A stretch of 64,000 nt of DNA from Candidatus Phyllobacterium onerii (GCF_028331445.1 NZ_JAQMHX010000002.1:310001-374000); one strand, 5' to 3'. Shown: positions 28,000 to 37,610, counted from the stretch's first letter. Notes: generated by a model from the sequence alone, not told the origin. A program made the numbers and translations.

Positions 28000-28200
28000 T
28001 CTGATGGACAAAAAAACTTCAAAGAAGTGCGCATCATGACCAGTCAGCGTGGTAGAAGGCGCGTGGTCACATCGGCCCTTCAAGCCGCAGAGCAAATCCT
28101 GAGCGACTGGCCAGTTGAAGACGGCTGAAGGAAAACCTTTCACCAGGCGCCGCCCGGCGAAGGAGGCAAGTCTTTCAGTGGCACAAGGCTAAGCCTCGGC
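28000..28200 (+). pseudogene. DUF982-type protein, degenerate
   Basis: The frame FKEVRIM...RRRVVTSALQAAEQILSDWPVEDG follows the DUF982 pattern (V.I, then a helix ending in WP), then meets a TGA. A one-base shift continues as KPFTRRRPAKEASLSVAQG. An intact DUF982 gene is at 51541-51843. No start codon can be assigned. From 28201 to 28628 nothing is supported. Confidence 0.4.
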
Positions 28201-28628
28201 GCAGGTCGTAACCATTTGCGTCCACCGTGGATTTTTACCCCGTGGGAGAAACATTTTTCTCATACATAGTTCGTTGAAACCCAGCGCGTTAATTGCTGGC
28301 CGAAATCTCCTCTCTGCGCGTCGATTGCGCGACGATGTCACGTGCATACGAAAGAGCAGCAGCGATACTCGGGATCGATCGCACCCAAACTAAGACCGGC
28401 TGGGGCGGACAATCATGAAGTTGTTCGACCCGGGAATGCGCGATGCCAAGCGGATTGCTATAACCGCAGTTGATCAAAAGAAGTCGGGCTGAATCCTAAG
28501 ACATCATTCGTGGAACATAATCATCAGTTATAGGTTGAATTTAAGGCGCTCGGCCAGGGCAAGCTGAAGCCGCCAGTCGCCGCGCCAACATGGAGCGGCT
28601 TCAGGTTCTTACTTACGGAGATGCAATT

Positions 28629-28832
28629 ATGCCTAAAATAAGCAGTGCAAAAAGGCCCCTCCCATTAGGTGAATCTCCAAATTTCAAGCGGTCGTCATCT
28701 GAAGTTAAGCTCGACAACGCCACCGACATTGCCAAAAGAGATGCGGAAGAAGAGCGGAAGCGAGTTAAAGAGAAGACAGATCGCCTTCGCAAAGCTCGTC
28801 TTGATGCTGAATCCAAATCCAAGAGACGCTAA
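28629..28832 (+). CDS. Small highly charged helical protein
   Basis: 67 aa from the ATG behind ACGGAG. After a short flexible start it is a long charged helix (DIAKRDAEEERKRVKEKTDRLRKARLD). No family recognised. Its last 17 codons recur at 23872-23922. Confidence 0.55.
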   Translation: MPKISSAKRPLPLGESPNFKRSSSEVKLDNATDIAKRDAEEERKRVKEKTDRLRKARLDAESKSKRR

Positions 28833-29628
28833 CCCTGAGCGTCGGCAGCCAAAGGATGAGTTCCACAAGGACGCAATGAGGCAAGCGTTCTTTACGGGAA
28901 CTTCCACACGCCACGAACAGTTTCACTCGATCGGAGAGCAGGAGGACGTTTCTTCGAAGAGGCTCGAACGTTGATGTGCACCGAAAGATCTGAGCCTCGC
29001 GTCTCTGCGTGGACCTCCGTGCAGTAACGCAGTGTCGGAACAATTGCGCCCGGGGCCGGTTGAAGGCTTGTCGGGGACGACGTAGACGCTCCTGACAGAG
29101 GCTCGTCGCAATCCACCAACCCCTTGGGATACCCGGCGGCGGGCCTCACTTTTGCGAGTCAAGGAGCGGACCGAAAGATGACCAGTCCAGCTGATCTGCT
29201 TTCACGTGGTTTGAACATGTACGCTTTAGCAGCAAATTACGGCACCGGATGATGCGCTATTTCACGGAAATACAGCAGGGTGAATGCTTTTGCGCAACTA
29301 CCAAAATAGGATATCGGGGGCTTATTTGATCCTACCAGCGCGTCGAGTCTCGCTCCGCCCGCCGAATTGGTGCCCGTTCACGAGATGGTGAGCGAAATTA
29401 GATCAATGTATTTATTTACCCGACTCAGGCGCTTCCCTAGCTTTTTTACGGGACCCAAGCGGAAGCGACCTCACTCCGATCATCACGACAGTTGATAGGA
29501 GTAAGGCCGCGGCATTCCGCAATCGAAGAACATCTTTCGAGACGCGGTTCCACGCCTTGCCCCCACGTTGGGCGATGAAATGCTGACGAAGAGCGGATTG
29601 CTTCTTTTTCACGCGTCAGCAAACTTGG
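28833..29628. other. Long intergenic stretch
   Basis: About 800 bp without a supported gene. A minus-strand GTG frame at 29412-29612 with one hydrophobic segment lacks a ribosome site. Its right end holds the TTCTTTTTCACGCG block that precedes the palindrome at 29629. Confidence 0.5.
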
Positions 29629-29667
29629 GCCCGATCTACCAGTTTTTTCGCTGCTGGCAGATCGGGC
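29629..29667. repeat. Palindromic repeat unit
   Basis: GCCCGATCTACCAG...CTGGCAGATCGGGC, a strong hairpin of the dispersed palindrome group. Confidence 0.6.
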
Positions 29668-29673
29668 TTCTAT

Positions 29674-29762
29674 GTTTAACTAACCATACCAGCGCAGACT
29701 TCCCAGGCTCACCACCTATCAGCAACCCGACCGCTTTGGTCGTGCGTAAACGGCAGGTCGGG
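29674..29762. repeat. Dispersed mosaic repeat, diverged copy
   Basis: TTTAACTAACCATACCAGCG, then AACCCGACCGC...CGGCAGGTCGGG, in the block order of the copies at 3229 and 24176. It ends about 20 bp from the autotransporter relic. Confidence 0.5.
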
Positions 29763-29783
29763 AGATCAGACGCTTGCGAGTGG

Positions 29784-30226
29784 TTAGAACGTCACCTTGA
29801 AACCCGTCGCGCCATTGACGCTGTAGCTGTCGGTAAAGTCGCTGAGGCTGGTATTCAACGACACCTCGCCATAGAGCGCGTATTTGTCATCGGCCCAGCT
29901 ATACGACCCGCCAGCGCCAACGCCGCCCCAGGTGCGATCGCTTTCATTGGCGAAATTGACGCAAGGTCAACTTCCGAACCATCGAGGAATTCGTGAGAGG
30001 TTGGCGATCCCGTAGACATTGCTGCGTGCCATCCTGCCCGAACTGTCCTGCCATGCATTCTGGTAGTCGGCGGAGATGCCGAGGCGACCCTTCAGGCTGT
30101 CGCTCTTGTCCAGCGAAACGTCCGCGCCGAATGGATCGGTGAAGTCGTCGAAATCGACGTTGGAATAGGCCAGCTGCACTTGTGGCGTGATCGACCAGTT
30201 CTCGTCGACGATGATCCGCTTGCCGG
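29784..30226 (-). pseudogene. C-terminal relic of an autotransporter
   Basis: Closely matches the last ~150 codons of the 34240-37008 gene, including the final KVTF, and begins abruptly at 30226. Deletions of four and two bases break the frame internally. It is a beta-barrel fragment without passenger and cannot make a working protein. Confidence 0.85.
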
Positions 30227-30466
30227 ATCGTCTTCGTCGCTCGGGTGATTGAGGGTCTGAGTATCGAGAAGACTGCCAACCTGCTTGCCGGCCCGAAACT
30301 GTGAAGACGCGGCTTCACCGTGCTAGGCACCTTGTGCGACAACACCTGGACGCGCAGATCGGTTCGGTATTGCTTGATGCATTCCCCGTTTGCCGGTCGG
30401 CGCTGCGAGCGACTGATCGCTACAATCACGGATCGGATCGGCTTTCCAGAATATCTTGTTGCCTAA
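30227..30466 (+). pseudogene. ECF sigma factor, region 4 remnant
   Basis: VFVARVIEGLSIEKTANLL, then after a one-base shift VKTRLHRARHLVRQHLDAQIG and DAF, then after a second shift FAGRRCERL. This is the sigma region 4 / tail pattern of a rhizobial ECF sigma factor. It begins exactly where the autotransporter relic ends, on the opposite strand. Confidence 0.75.
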
Positions 30467-30707
30467 TTTTCACCCGACGTCTAGCGCATCCATATCCGCC
30501 CGGATCAGCGGATGCTTTATAACTTGCGAAGCCGCAAGGTTTGCGAAACGCACTTTACCAAAGGCTCCTCGGTGCGGATGGATGAATGCGCCGGCCGAAG
30601 AGGCGCTGCAGTAGCAAAAGCCCCTGCCCGACAATGGACTGATTGTTTTGCTACAAGCAAAAGCAGAGGATGAACAACCGCTACTGCTCTGATCGGAGGA
30701 TTGATCC

Positions 30708-31064
30708 ATGCCCTGGAAAGTCAGGTTCCGCGAGAAGGATTTCATTGGAAATGAAGGATGGGATCCGGAGTTTGAATTTGAGGTCAGGGAGGCGTTGACG
30801 GATACGGAGGAGCTTTCAGGTTCTGCAGAAATCGTTATTCATGTGAAGGGGGACTCTGTTGACGACGTAACCGTTCACGAATCTCCCGATCCCGACGAGT
30901 TCCCGTTCAACGGCGTCCACGGTCATCATCGTGAACTTGGTGAGGTATTTCTCTTCACGGGCGTACCCGACGAAGGCGAAGGGCAAATGATCGCGCTGTA
31001 CAGCGCTAAGGACTTCGGCGAACCGCCCTATAACAATGAGCACTTTACAGGCGACGGCTCATGA
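30708..31064 (+). CDS. Acidic hypothetical protein
   Basis: 118 aa, very acidic, mixed beta/alpha (WKVRFREKDFIGNEGWDPEFEFEVREAL, FPFNGVHGHHRELGEVFLFTG). Ribosome site GGAGGATTGATCC. Its stop overlaps the next start as ATGA, so it heads a coupled unit of three genes, the other two carrying in-frame stops. Function unknown. Confidence 0.65.
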   Translation: MPWKVRFREKDFIGNEGWDPEFEFEVREALTDTEELSGSAEIVIHVKGDSVDDVTVHESPDPDEFPFNGVHGHHRELGEVFLFTGVPDEGEGQMIALYSAKDFGEPPYNNEHFTGDGS

Positions 31065-31303
31065 AAATTCCCGCCCCGACGCGCACAAGAAAGGACCCCG
31101 ACCGCTGCGCTGACTGCCAGCGGGCAGTCTAAGACTGAATGCGCGCGCTTTTGGGTGACGCTCAGGTTGCCGGATGTACCAAGGAATCGGTTCTCGCTGT
31201 CATAATTGCCGTTGCCGAGAACACCAACCTGGCGATGCTTCCAAACGTGCTGCGGCCGCTTGAGACCGAATTGCGCAAATTGATGAAGGAAAGGGATGAC
31301 TAG
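31061..31303 (+). pseudogene. Small helical protein with two in-frame stops
   Basis: The frame reads MKIPAPTRTRKDPDRCADCQRAV, TAA, D, TGA, then MRALLGDAQVAG...LRKLMKERDD. The full pattern matches the 52646-52888 product (MPIPRPH...HPERFDACQLAIEDKL...LSKLMKKKD). The part after the stops (from 31139, 54 aa) could still be made from its own ATG. Overlaps the genes on both sides. Confidence 0.65.
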
Positions 31304-31679
31304 CGAGGGCTCAAACTATGACGTGAGGAGAGCCCTTGATAAAGCAAAAGCTTGGGCCCGGTCCATCAAACGGGATGTAGTTGCGCTTTGGATCGCGGCA
31401 CGAGATCCAAGGGTGCCATAGTATGCAAAACTTACCGCTGGATGTGTAGCCGCTTATGCGCTCTCTCCGATTGATCTGATACCCGATTTCATCCCGGTCT
31501 TAGGCTATCTTGATGACGTTATCATCGTCCCGTTGGGCATTATGGCGGCGGTTCGCATGGTTCCCCCAGTCCTAATGACAGAGTTTCGGGCAACGGCTGC
31601 TTCCAGTGTAGGGCGTCCCGTCAGCCGCGTCGGTGCCGCGGTATCATTGCGATATGGGCGGCAAGTTGCGCCCTTCTGA
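31296..31679 (+). pseudogene. DUF1232 membrane protein with in-frame TAG
   Basis: 127 codons in one frame, interrupted once by TAG at 31419-31421. The sequence DPRVP-stop-YAKLTAGCVAAYALSPIDLIPDFIPVLGYLDD is the DUF1232 domain; relatives have Trp (TGG) at the stop position, so a single G-to-A change explains it. The domain forms a re-entrant hydrophobic hairpin of unknown function. Confidence 0.8.
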
Positions 31680-31847
31680 TGTGGATTTTTTGGCTGTGCA
31701 GGTGATGCCTGACGCACCCGAATTGAGTCCGTTCCCGGCGACTTCGTTGCCGAAGCCAAAGGCGTGACCGTTGGCGGGTAAGGAATTGAGACCTTGTCCG
31801 CAGAGGGACTGCGGCAGGGGCTGCGACATTTATGCAGATTGTTAAGG

Positions 31848-32335
31848 TCACTCATACTGCTCGGGTATGGACGGCGGATCCTGGCTTACGCCGAATACAA
31901 ATGTGTCCCCACATGCGTGACACTTGTAATGATCGCGCTGATAAGGGTCGCGTAGCGTGAATTGCAGAATGGATTTTTGCGCTGACCAAAACAATTCGGA
32001 CAGGCTCTATGAGGCGCGTTTGACGTTTCGCTGGGGTCTACCACGAACTCGTAAGCATATGTGTTCCCACCATAGTCCATGAGTACGTAATTGGCAGCCA
32101 TCTCGTCCCAATCCTCGTAAAGAGAAAGCCGCCGTTTGAGGTCAGTCATTTTCTCTTCGAGTGCCCGTTCCCGGTCAGCGCTGGAAAGTGTCGCCGCTTG
32201 CGCTTCGAGTATCTTCCCTTGGAGCGCCATGACTGCGTTATTTTGCGCGACCTTGTCGTTTATATCTTTGATGCCTTTGGCGATTTCAAAGGCATCTTTC
32301 AGTGCTCCGTAAGCCTCACCAATACCAATAACCAA
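31848..32335 (-). pseudogene. Coiled-coil / zinc-ribbon protein, frameshifted
   Basis: A coiled coil at about residues 5-75 (KDINDKVAQNNAVMALQGKILEAQA, EEKMTDLKRRLSLYEDWDE) precedes a zinc ribbon. The first CxxC (RACPNCF) is in the open frame; the second (KCHACGD) is in the next frame, reached by adding one A to a run of five (plus-strand TTTTT at 31974-31978). Uncorrected, the ribbon is lost. Similar proteins occur in phages and rhizobia. Confidence 0.65.
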
Positions 32336-32501
32336 TTCCGGCCCTCTTAGCTATTCATCTACCGCACGATGGCGATCCCAAGTGTAGTCAGAGCAGTCAG
32401 GAAGACGCCTACTGGACATCTGGCTTGACTGTTTATCCATTTCGGTTGTCGCTGCCAGCGGATCGCGCTTCTCCCAAGGGAGATTAATCTACCGAACCGC
32501 T

Positions 32502-33161
32502 TCAATACGATCCGCGAGACGCGCATATAGCGGGAATGGTCTTGAGAATGATGATGATATCCTTCTGAAAGGACCAGTTTTCAACGTAATGCTTATCGAA
32601 AGCAATCCGTTCGTCATAATTGACATCATTGCGCCCGCTGATCTGCCACACACCAGTCAGGCCCGGGCGCGATTTGAAATAGTAGGTTGCGGCGGAACCA
32701 TAGAGCTCGATCTCATCCTTCACTACAGGACGCGGCCCAACCAGACTCATCTCGCCGCGAAGAATGTTAACCAGCTGAGGTCATTCGACGAGGCTCAATT
32801 TCCGCAACACGATGCCGACAGTGGTGACGCGTGGATCGACCTGCAGCTTTCGCGCTGCCACCCATTCTGCGTGTGCCTGCGGATTTGCAACGAAATGGGC
32901 TTCAAGGACGGCATCACCGTCTGTAACCATGGTACGAAATTTGAGGCAATAGAACGCATTCCCACCACGCCCGATGCGGCGATGGCCATAGAGAACAGGT
33001 CCACCATCCGATAACTTAACCAGACAGGAGAACAGTAAAAACAGCGGCCCGAGCAGGATAAGGGCAAGGATCGCGGCAAACACGTCGAACGATCGTTTCA
33101 AGAACCCTCCAACCGGAAGACTTGCCAATTCGTCCGACTGCCGAATGAGTTTGGTATTCAC
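32502..33161 (-). pseudogene. ExoY-like undecaprenyl-phosphate sugar transferase, nonsense mutant
   Basis: 219 codons, near the ~226 aa of ExoY, from a GTG after AAAGGAA. N-terminal membrane helix (FLKRSFDVFAAILALILLGPLFLLF), YGHRRIGRGG, KFRTM, then MSLVGPRPVVKDEIELYG and RPGLTGVWQISGRND. These enzymes load the first sugar phosphate onto undecaprenyl phosphate for exopolysaccharide synthesis. TGA at 32781-32783 replaces the Leu-like residue before PQLVNILRGE. The same TGA is in the copy at 56509-57080. Confidence 0.88.
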
Positions 33162-33327
33162 GAGAAGTTCCTTTCGAATCTGTGTGATCCATGACGTTCC
33201 ACTTGGTTGCAGGCGTGTTCAGAGGGCAGTCAGGGGCACTGCGGACGGTATGGAATTTGACTTTGGCGTCCCCTCTCAATTTATAGCTTTGCCGTCCCAG
33301 TGCTTCGGACCAGTCGGGCTGCCGCAC

Positions 33328-33365
33328 GCCAAACGTGGAACGGAGGCACCCGTTCCACGTTTGGT
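33328..33365. other. Perfect inverted repeat
   Basis: CCAAACGTGGAACGG / CCGTTCCACGTTTGG with a short spacer, between the divergent ExoY-like pseudogene and the Gly/Asn-rich gene. TCTTC follows on the plus strand. Could be a terminator or an operator for either gene. Confidence 0.55.
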
Positions 33366-33560
33366 CTTCAGACCTATGCAGGATGAGACGTATGGCAGCT
33401 CAGGAATAAGATCAAAGTCTTGTCATGATGCAGCAATGGTTTTGATCAGGGTCATATCGGCATCGAACTGTTGACAGTCGCGCATCGCGCTATTTATGCC
33501 ACCAGGTTCGAAGCGATCTCGATGAGACCACTCTAATCCCACGGCATGTAGGAGGCGCCG

Positions 33561-34043
33561 ATGCTCGTCCGTACTAAGCCGGTTCCAGTTCTTTGCAGCG
33601 CGGTCCTGGCGCTGGGCCTCGTCACAATGCCCTATAAAGTGACACTCGAAAATCACTCCTTTGAGTTCCATACACAGTCTGCATGGGCAAAAGATGGCGG
33701 CGGTGGCGCCAACAACGGCAATGGCGGCGGCAATAGCGGCAACAAAGGCGGCAATAGCGGGAATGCCGGAGGTAAGGGCAGTAATAGCGGGAATGGCGAC
33801 AAGGGCGGCGGCAGCGACAACACAAGCACCAGTGCTGGCAACAGCCGCAATGTTCAGAGCGGGAAAGTCGACCCGTCCACCGTAGCGATCGACGGTTCCG
33901 CGATGGAAGTTCGACACTGGAACGGAATGAGCGAAGGTATCAAGGATGGTCGCTACGTGATGAAGGATGCGAAAGGGCGTACGATCATCAATCGCACCGC
34001 GACGACATCCGATGCATCAAGACTGCGATCGTTCGACCGCTGA
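33561..34043 (+). CDS. Exported Gly/Asn-rich protein
   Basis: 160 aa after AGGAGGCGCCG. An N-terminal hydrophobic region is followed by a GGG.NNGNGGGNSGNKGG repeat region (residues ~45-90) and a folded C-terminal part ending GRYVMKDAKGRTIINRTATTSD. That last segment is preserved in the deleted copy at 57081-57199. Its place beside ExoY-like genes hints at a role at the cell surface, which is inference. Confidence 0.65.
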   Translation: MLVRTKPVPVLCSAVLALGLVTMPYKVTLENHSFEFHTQSAWAKDGGGGANNGNGGGNSGNKGGNSGNAGGKGSNSGNGDKGGGSDNTSTSAGNSRNVQSGKVDPSTVAIDGSAMEVRHWNGMSEGIKDGRYVMKDAKGRTIINRTATTSDASRLRSFDR

Positions 34044-34239
34044 ACCTTGAGGCTGCTGACACACCCCATCGGCAATGGGGTCAGCCATGGCTCCCAGCTC
34101 GGTCAGCTGGATAGACGTCCGGACCGGCCCTTAAAGGAGAACAGCCACTACAGCACATTATTTTATCGACTCGACATCACAAACCTTTACCCACGATTGG
34201 CAGTGGTCGAAAGTCCACCGCCAAGTGTGGGTACCTTGA

Positions 34240-37008
34240 TCAGAACTTCACCTTGAAGCCCGTCGTGCCATTGACGCTGTAGCTGTCGGCAAAGTCGCTG
34301 AGGCTGGTATTCAGGGACACCTCGCCATAGAGCGCGTATTTATCATCGGCCCAGCTGTATGACCCGCCAGCACCGACGCCGCCCCAGGTGCGATCGCTTT
34401 CATTGGCGAAATTGACGCCGGCAAGGTCAACCTCCGAACCATCGAGGAATTCGTGATAGAGGTTGGCGAGCCCGTAGACATTGCTGCGTGCCATCCTGCC
34501 CGAACTGTCCTGCCATGCATTCTGATAGTCGGCGGAGACGCCAAGGCGACCCTTCAGGCTGTCGCTCTTGTTCAGCGAAACGTCCGCGCCGATGGGATCG
34601 GTGAAGTCGTCAAAATCGATATTGGAATAGGCCAGCTGCACTTGCGGCGTGATCGACCAGTTCTCGTCGACGACGATCCGCTTGCCGGTTTCAAGGCTCA
34701 ACGTGTAGCCGAAACCGTCATTGCCGTCGGTCAGGCTGCGGCCGAGCGTGTCGGAGGTAATATCGCTGTCGTACCAGTTGAGTTGCGTCTGCCCGTCGAC
34801 ATAGAAGCCGTTCTGGGCAAGCCAGGTCAGCGTGCCGCCAAAACCGTAGCCGTCGGTGTCAATGGAACCCTTGCCGAACAGGGAGGAAACGTCGGTTGAA
34901 ATCTCGCCATACTGGAACGTCACGCCGCCCATCAGTGTGCCGGACTGGTTTTCGTACAGCTTGCCGTCGAGTCCGGACTGCAACCTCCACGTGTTGTAAT
35001 CATAGTCTGCCTGCGTGGTCGAGCGGTCAGGATCGACCCGCGAATGCGCGCCATCGATGCGTGCCCATATGGCCCCCGCATCAATGGTGGCCGTGCCACC
35101 TTCGGAAGGCAAAGGTGAAGCCTCGGGCGTTCCCGGTCCATCACCTTCGGCAATCACTGCGCTGCCAGCGCCCGCCCAATAGCGGTTGCCGATGCGCTGC
35201 TGCATCGAGCCAACGCCGTTGAGCACCTGCAGGGTCTGGGCGTAGGCCTCGTAAAGCGGCGCCCCCGGCTGGTAGATCGGACCAGCAGCTGGCGGTGGCG
35301 TGGTCGGAGGTGTAGGCGAACTGGTCGGTGCCAATTGGGAACGCAGATACCAGTCGCCATCGCCAGGGGTGCTCACCCCATTCTTGTTCAGCGTATAGCC
35401 ATAGGCACCTGCCACCACAGCCTGTTGCCCGGCGATCACATAGTCACCTAGCAACGAAAAGGCGCCGTTGGAAGCGCCGCCCACGTCGACGATCTTGATG
35501 CCCTCGACTGTCTGCGCGCCGGTCCCACCAACATTGACTACTTTGACGTTGGTCGTGCCTGCGGTATCGCCGGTGAGGACGAGCCGGTCGCTGGGCGAGG
35601 CATCGCCGCCAAGCTCGGACTCGATAACCAGCGTGCCGCCATTGCCGGTGTAGTTGCCATCGATCGTGAGGGTGCCGATCGAGTTGCCGGGCGCAATCGT
35701 ACCGTCGCTCGTCGTCGTGCCGACCTCGCCAGTGCCTTGCAGCCGTCCGCCGGTCTGAACATTCACCGTCCCGCCAAGGATGCCGTTCACCGACAGCGTG
35801 CCCACCTTGATCGTGGTGCTGCCTGCGAAGGCGGAATTGTCGGCGGTCATGATCGTCGTGCCGGTACCGATCTGGCTGATCGCGCCAGTGCCCAGAACAA
35901 GATTGTCGAAGCTGAATGTATCTGAGCGCTTGAAGGCGAGCGTGCCGGCACTGGAGGTGGTGAGATTACCGATGACACTGCCGCTAGTGCCGCCATTGCC
36001 GAGCTGCAGGGTGCCATCCTGGATATTCCAGTTCGTCGTCGCTGTACCGGTGCCGGTGAGCGCCCAGGTGCTGGTGCCGGTCTTCTCGAAAGTGTCGAAG
36101 TTCTGGTACTGCGGGCCGATGGCGGAAACGTCGAAGACGTCGTTGCTGGTACCACCGAGGCGGAAGATGTCGCCCGCCGACGTGGCATTGGCGACGACAT
36201 TGCCTTCGATCACCGAGCCTGCTTGCAGCTCCAGATTGATGATGCCCGTAGTCACGCCCGCCGTGAGCTCGATCGCATTCGCCTGGCCAGCACCTGACCG
36301 GATCGTGCCGCTGTTGGTGAGATTGAGACTGACGGTCGCCACATTCGTCCGGATCGCTTGGGCCCCCACTCCGCCTTCAATCGTACCGTTGTTGACAATT
36401 GGATTCACCCCAGCGCTAACCCGGAGTCCGAGCCCACCGCCGAGAGCTCCTGTCCCGCCGCGGATCACTCCATTGTTGACCAACGTGGTTGGTGCGCCCG
36501 GCCCACCGAGAAGGACGCCCGGTCCTCCAGCACCACCGAGGCTGGTCCCTCCCTCTACCACGCCGTTGTTGGTCACTGATCCACCCAGTCGTATGTTCAA
36601 GGCATGCCCCCCGGAGCCCCCTTCCGCGTTGCCGCCCTTGAAGTTGCCGACCAGCGTAAACATTCCTCCAACACCGCCGCTCACAGACCACCCGCTGGCA
36701 CTAGCTAAACCCGTAGCGCTTAGACCGGAAAGTGTGAAACCCTGGGTGTCGATGGTGATGGGCCTGGTGGGATTAGTCAGAGCTGTGCTATTAACCGACA
36801 AATTGCCGGTCAGTCGGATTGTTGCAATGGGATCTGGATCGGCGTTCGCCGCGGCAATGGCTCCATCGAGCGCTCCCTGGTTACCGGCTGTGTAGTTGCC
36901 CGCAGAGGCTGGAGATATGCAACTTGCAATCGCCAGTGTTGCCGAGCAGGCTCCAAGGAGCAGTTTCTTCTTACCGATGAATAGAGTACTCAAAGCGTTC
37001 CCGCTCAT
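34240..37008 (-). CDS. Autotransporter (type Va) with outer-membrane barrel
   Basis: 922 aa. Signal peptide to about residue 36 (ends SPASA). The passenger (about 37-600) has beta-helix repeats with NNGVIEGG/NNGTIEGG turns and autotransporter-associated strand repeats (GTLSVNGILGGTV, GRLQGTGEVGTTT, IDGNYTGNGGTL). A Pro-rich linker (TPPTTPPP) precedes the C-terminal barrel (about 640-922) that ends in KVKF with the terminal Phe needed for assembly. Surface display or release is expected; target unknown. A fragment of a second copy is at 29784-30226. Confidence 0.92.
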   Translation of the reverse strand: MSGNALSTLFIGKKKLLLGACSATLAIASCISPASAGNYTAGNQGALDGAIAAANADPDPIATIRLTGNLSVNSTALTNPTRPITIDTQGFTLSGLSATGLASASGWSVSGGVGGMFTLVGNFKGGNAEGGSGGHALNIRLGGSVTNNGVVEGGTSLGGAGGPGVLLGGPGAPTTLVNNGVIRGGTGALGGGLGLRVSAGVNPIVNNGTIEGGVGAQAIRTNVATVSLNLTNSGTIRSGAGQANAIELTAGVTTGIINLELQAGSVIEGNVVANATSAGDIFRLGGTSNDVFDVSAIGPQYQNFDTFEKTGTSTWALTGTGTATTNWNIQDGTLQLGNGGTSGSVIGNLTTSSAGTLAFKRSDTFSFDNLVLGTGAISQIGTGTTIMTADNSAFAGSTTIKVGTLSVNGILGGTVNVQTGGRLQGTGEVGTTTSDGTIAPGNSIGTLTIDGNYTGNGGTLVIESELGGDASPSDRLVLTGDTAGTTNVKVVNVGGTGAQTVEGIKIVDVGGASNGAFSLLGDYVIAGQQAVVAGAYGYTLNKNGVSTPGDGDWYLRSQLAPTSSPTPPTTPPPAAGPIYQPGAPLYEAYAQTLQVLNGVGSMQQRIGNRYWAGAGSAVIAEGDGPGTPEASPLPSEGGTATIDAGAIWARIDGAHSRVDPDRSTTQADYDYNTWRLQSGLDGKLYENQSGTLMGGVTFQYGEISTDVSSLFGKGSIDTDGYGFGGTLTWLAQNGFYVDGQTQLNWYDSDITSDTLGRSLTDGNDGFGYTLSLETGKRIVVDENWSITPQVQLAYSNIDFDDFTDPIGADVSLNKSDSLKGRLGVSADYQNAWQDSSGRMARSNVYGLANLYHEFLDGSEVDLAGVNFANESDRTWGGVGAGGSYSWADDKYALYGEVSLNTSLSDFADSYSVNGTTGFKVKF

Positions 37009-37400
37009 GATCGCCCCGCGTGATCTGCCCCAAAATAGTCCAAAAGCACTACACGCGATTCGAATGCATACGCAACCTTCGGTTGAGATAACAGAATAGT
37101 GTGATTAATTGTTTCTTCTTTTGTTGCAGTGCAGCAACAGTAAAATTGGAGTAAGCGTTCATACTCCGTTCTGCAGCATGGCAAAACGCTCGACGCGGCG
37201 AAAAGAAGCGCGATTGACGCCCCCCTCGGGCTCTGCGAACTTCCTGCAACCCATGGGAAGTCAAAACCAGGTCGAAGCGATTCGACCGATCTGCAATTCC
37301 GCTTCAATTCCTGATGAAAACAGCGCATGGAAACGCGCAGAGAGACCGTCGGAGAGACATAAGCTTGCCAGTCTATCACTCCAGAACAACAGAAATCGAA

Positions 37401-37610
37401 ATGGGGGCCAAGCTTAGGGAACTGCGGCTTCAAGTCGAAATGTCACAGGAGAAGTTTGGAACGGCCATGGGCCTTTCACACGCCCACGTTCAAAAGTACG
37501 AACAGGGCAAAAACAGAATCGCAGTTTCAACTCTCGTGGGAATTTGTGGGGTTCCGCGCGTCATCCTATGGACTTTCTTGATCCAAATTTTCGACAAAGC
37601 GTGCGACCTT
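37401..37610 (+). pseudogene. XRE-type HTH regulator, frameshifted
   Basis: MGAKLRELRLQVEMSQEKFGTAMGLSHAHVQKYEQGKNRIAVSTL is a Cro/CI-type helix-turn-helix. The frame is lost after about 50 residues; the next frame continues with HPMDFLDPNF. Downstream it runs into a dispersed repeat at 37676. Divergent from the autotransporter, so it may once have regulated it. Confidence 0.65.

Noticed and set aside
29412-29612. 66-aa minus-strand frame with a hydrophobic segment
   Set aside because: GTG start without a ribosome site and overlaps a repeat block at its start.
32781-32783. TGA in the ExoY-like gene as a recoded codon (selenocysteine or read-through)
   Set aside because: No selenocysteine-type hairpin is apparent, the position is not a catalytic Cys, and the second copy is broken in other ways.
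35780-36895. 371-aa plus-strand open frame
   Set aside because: It lies wholly antisense to the autotransporter passenger, whose repeats leave other frames open; composition is Pro/Ser/Val-rich with no domain or ribosome site.
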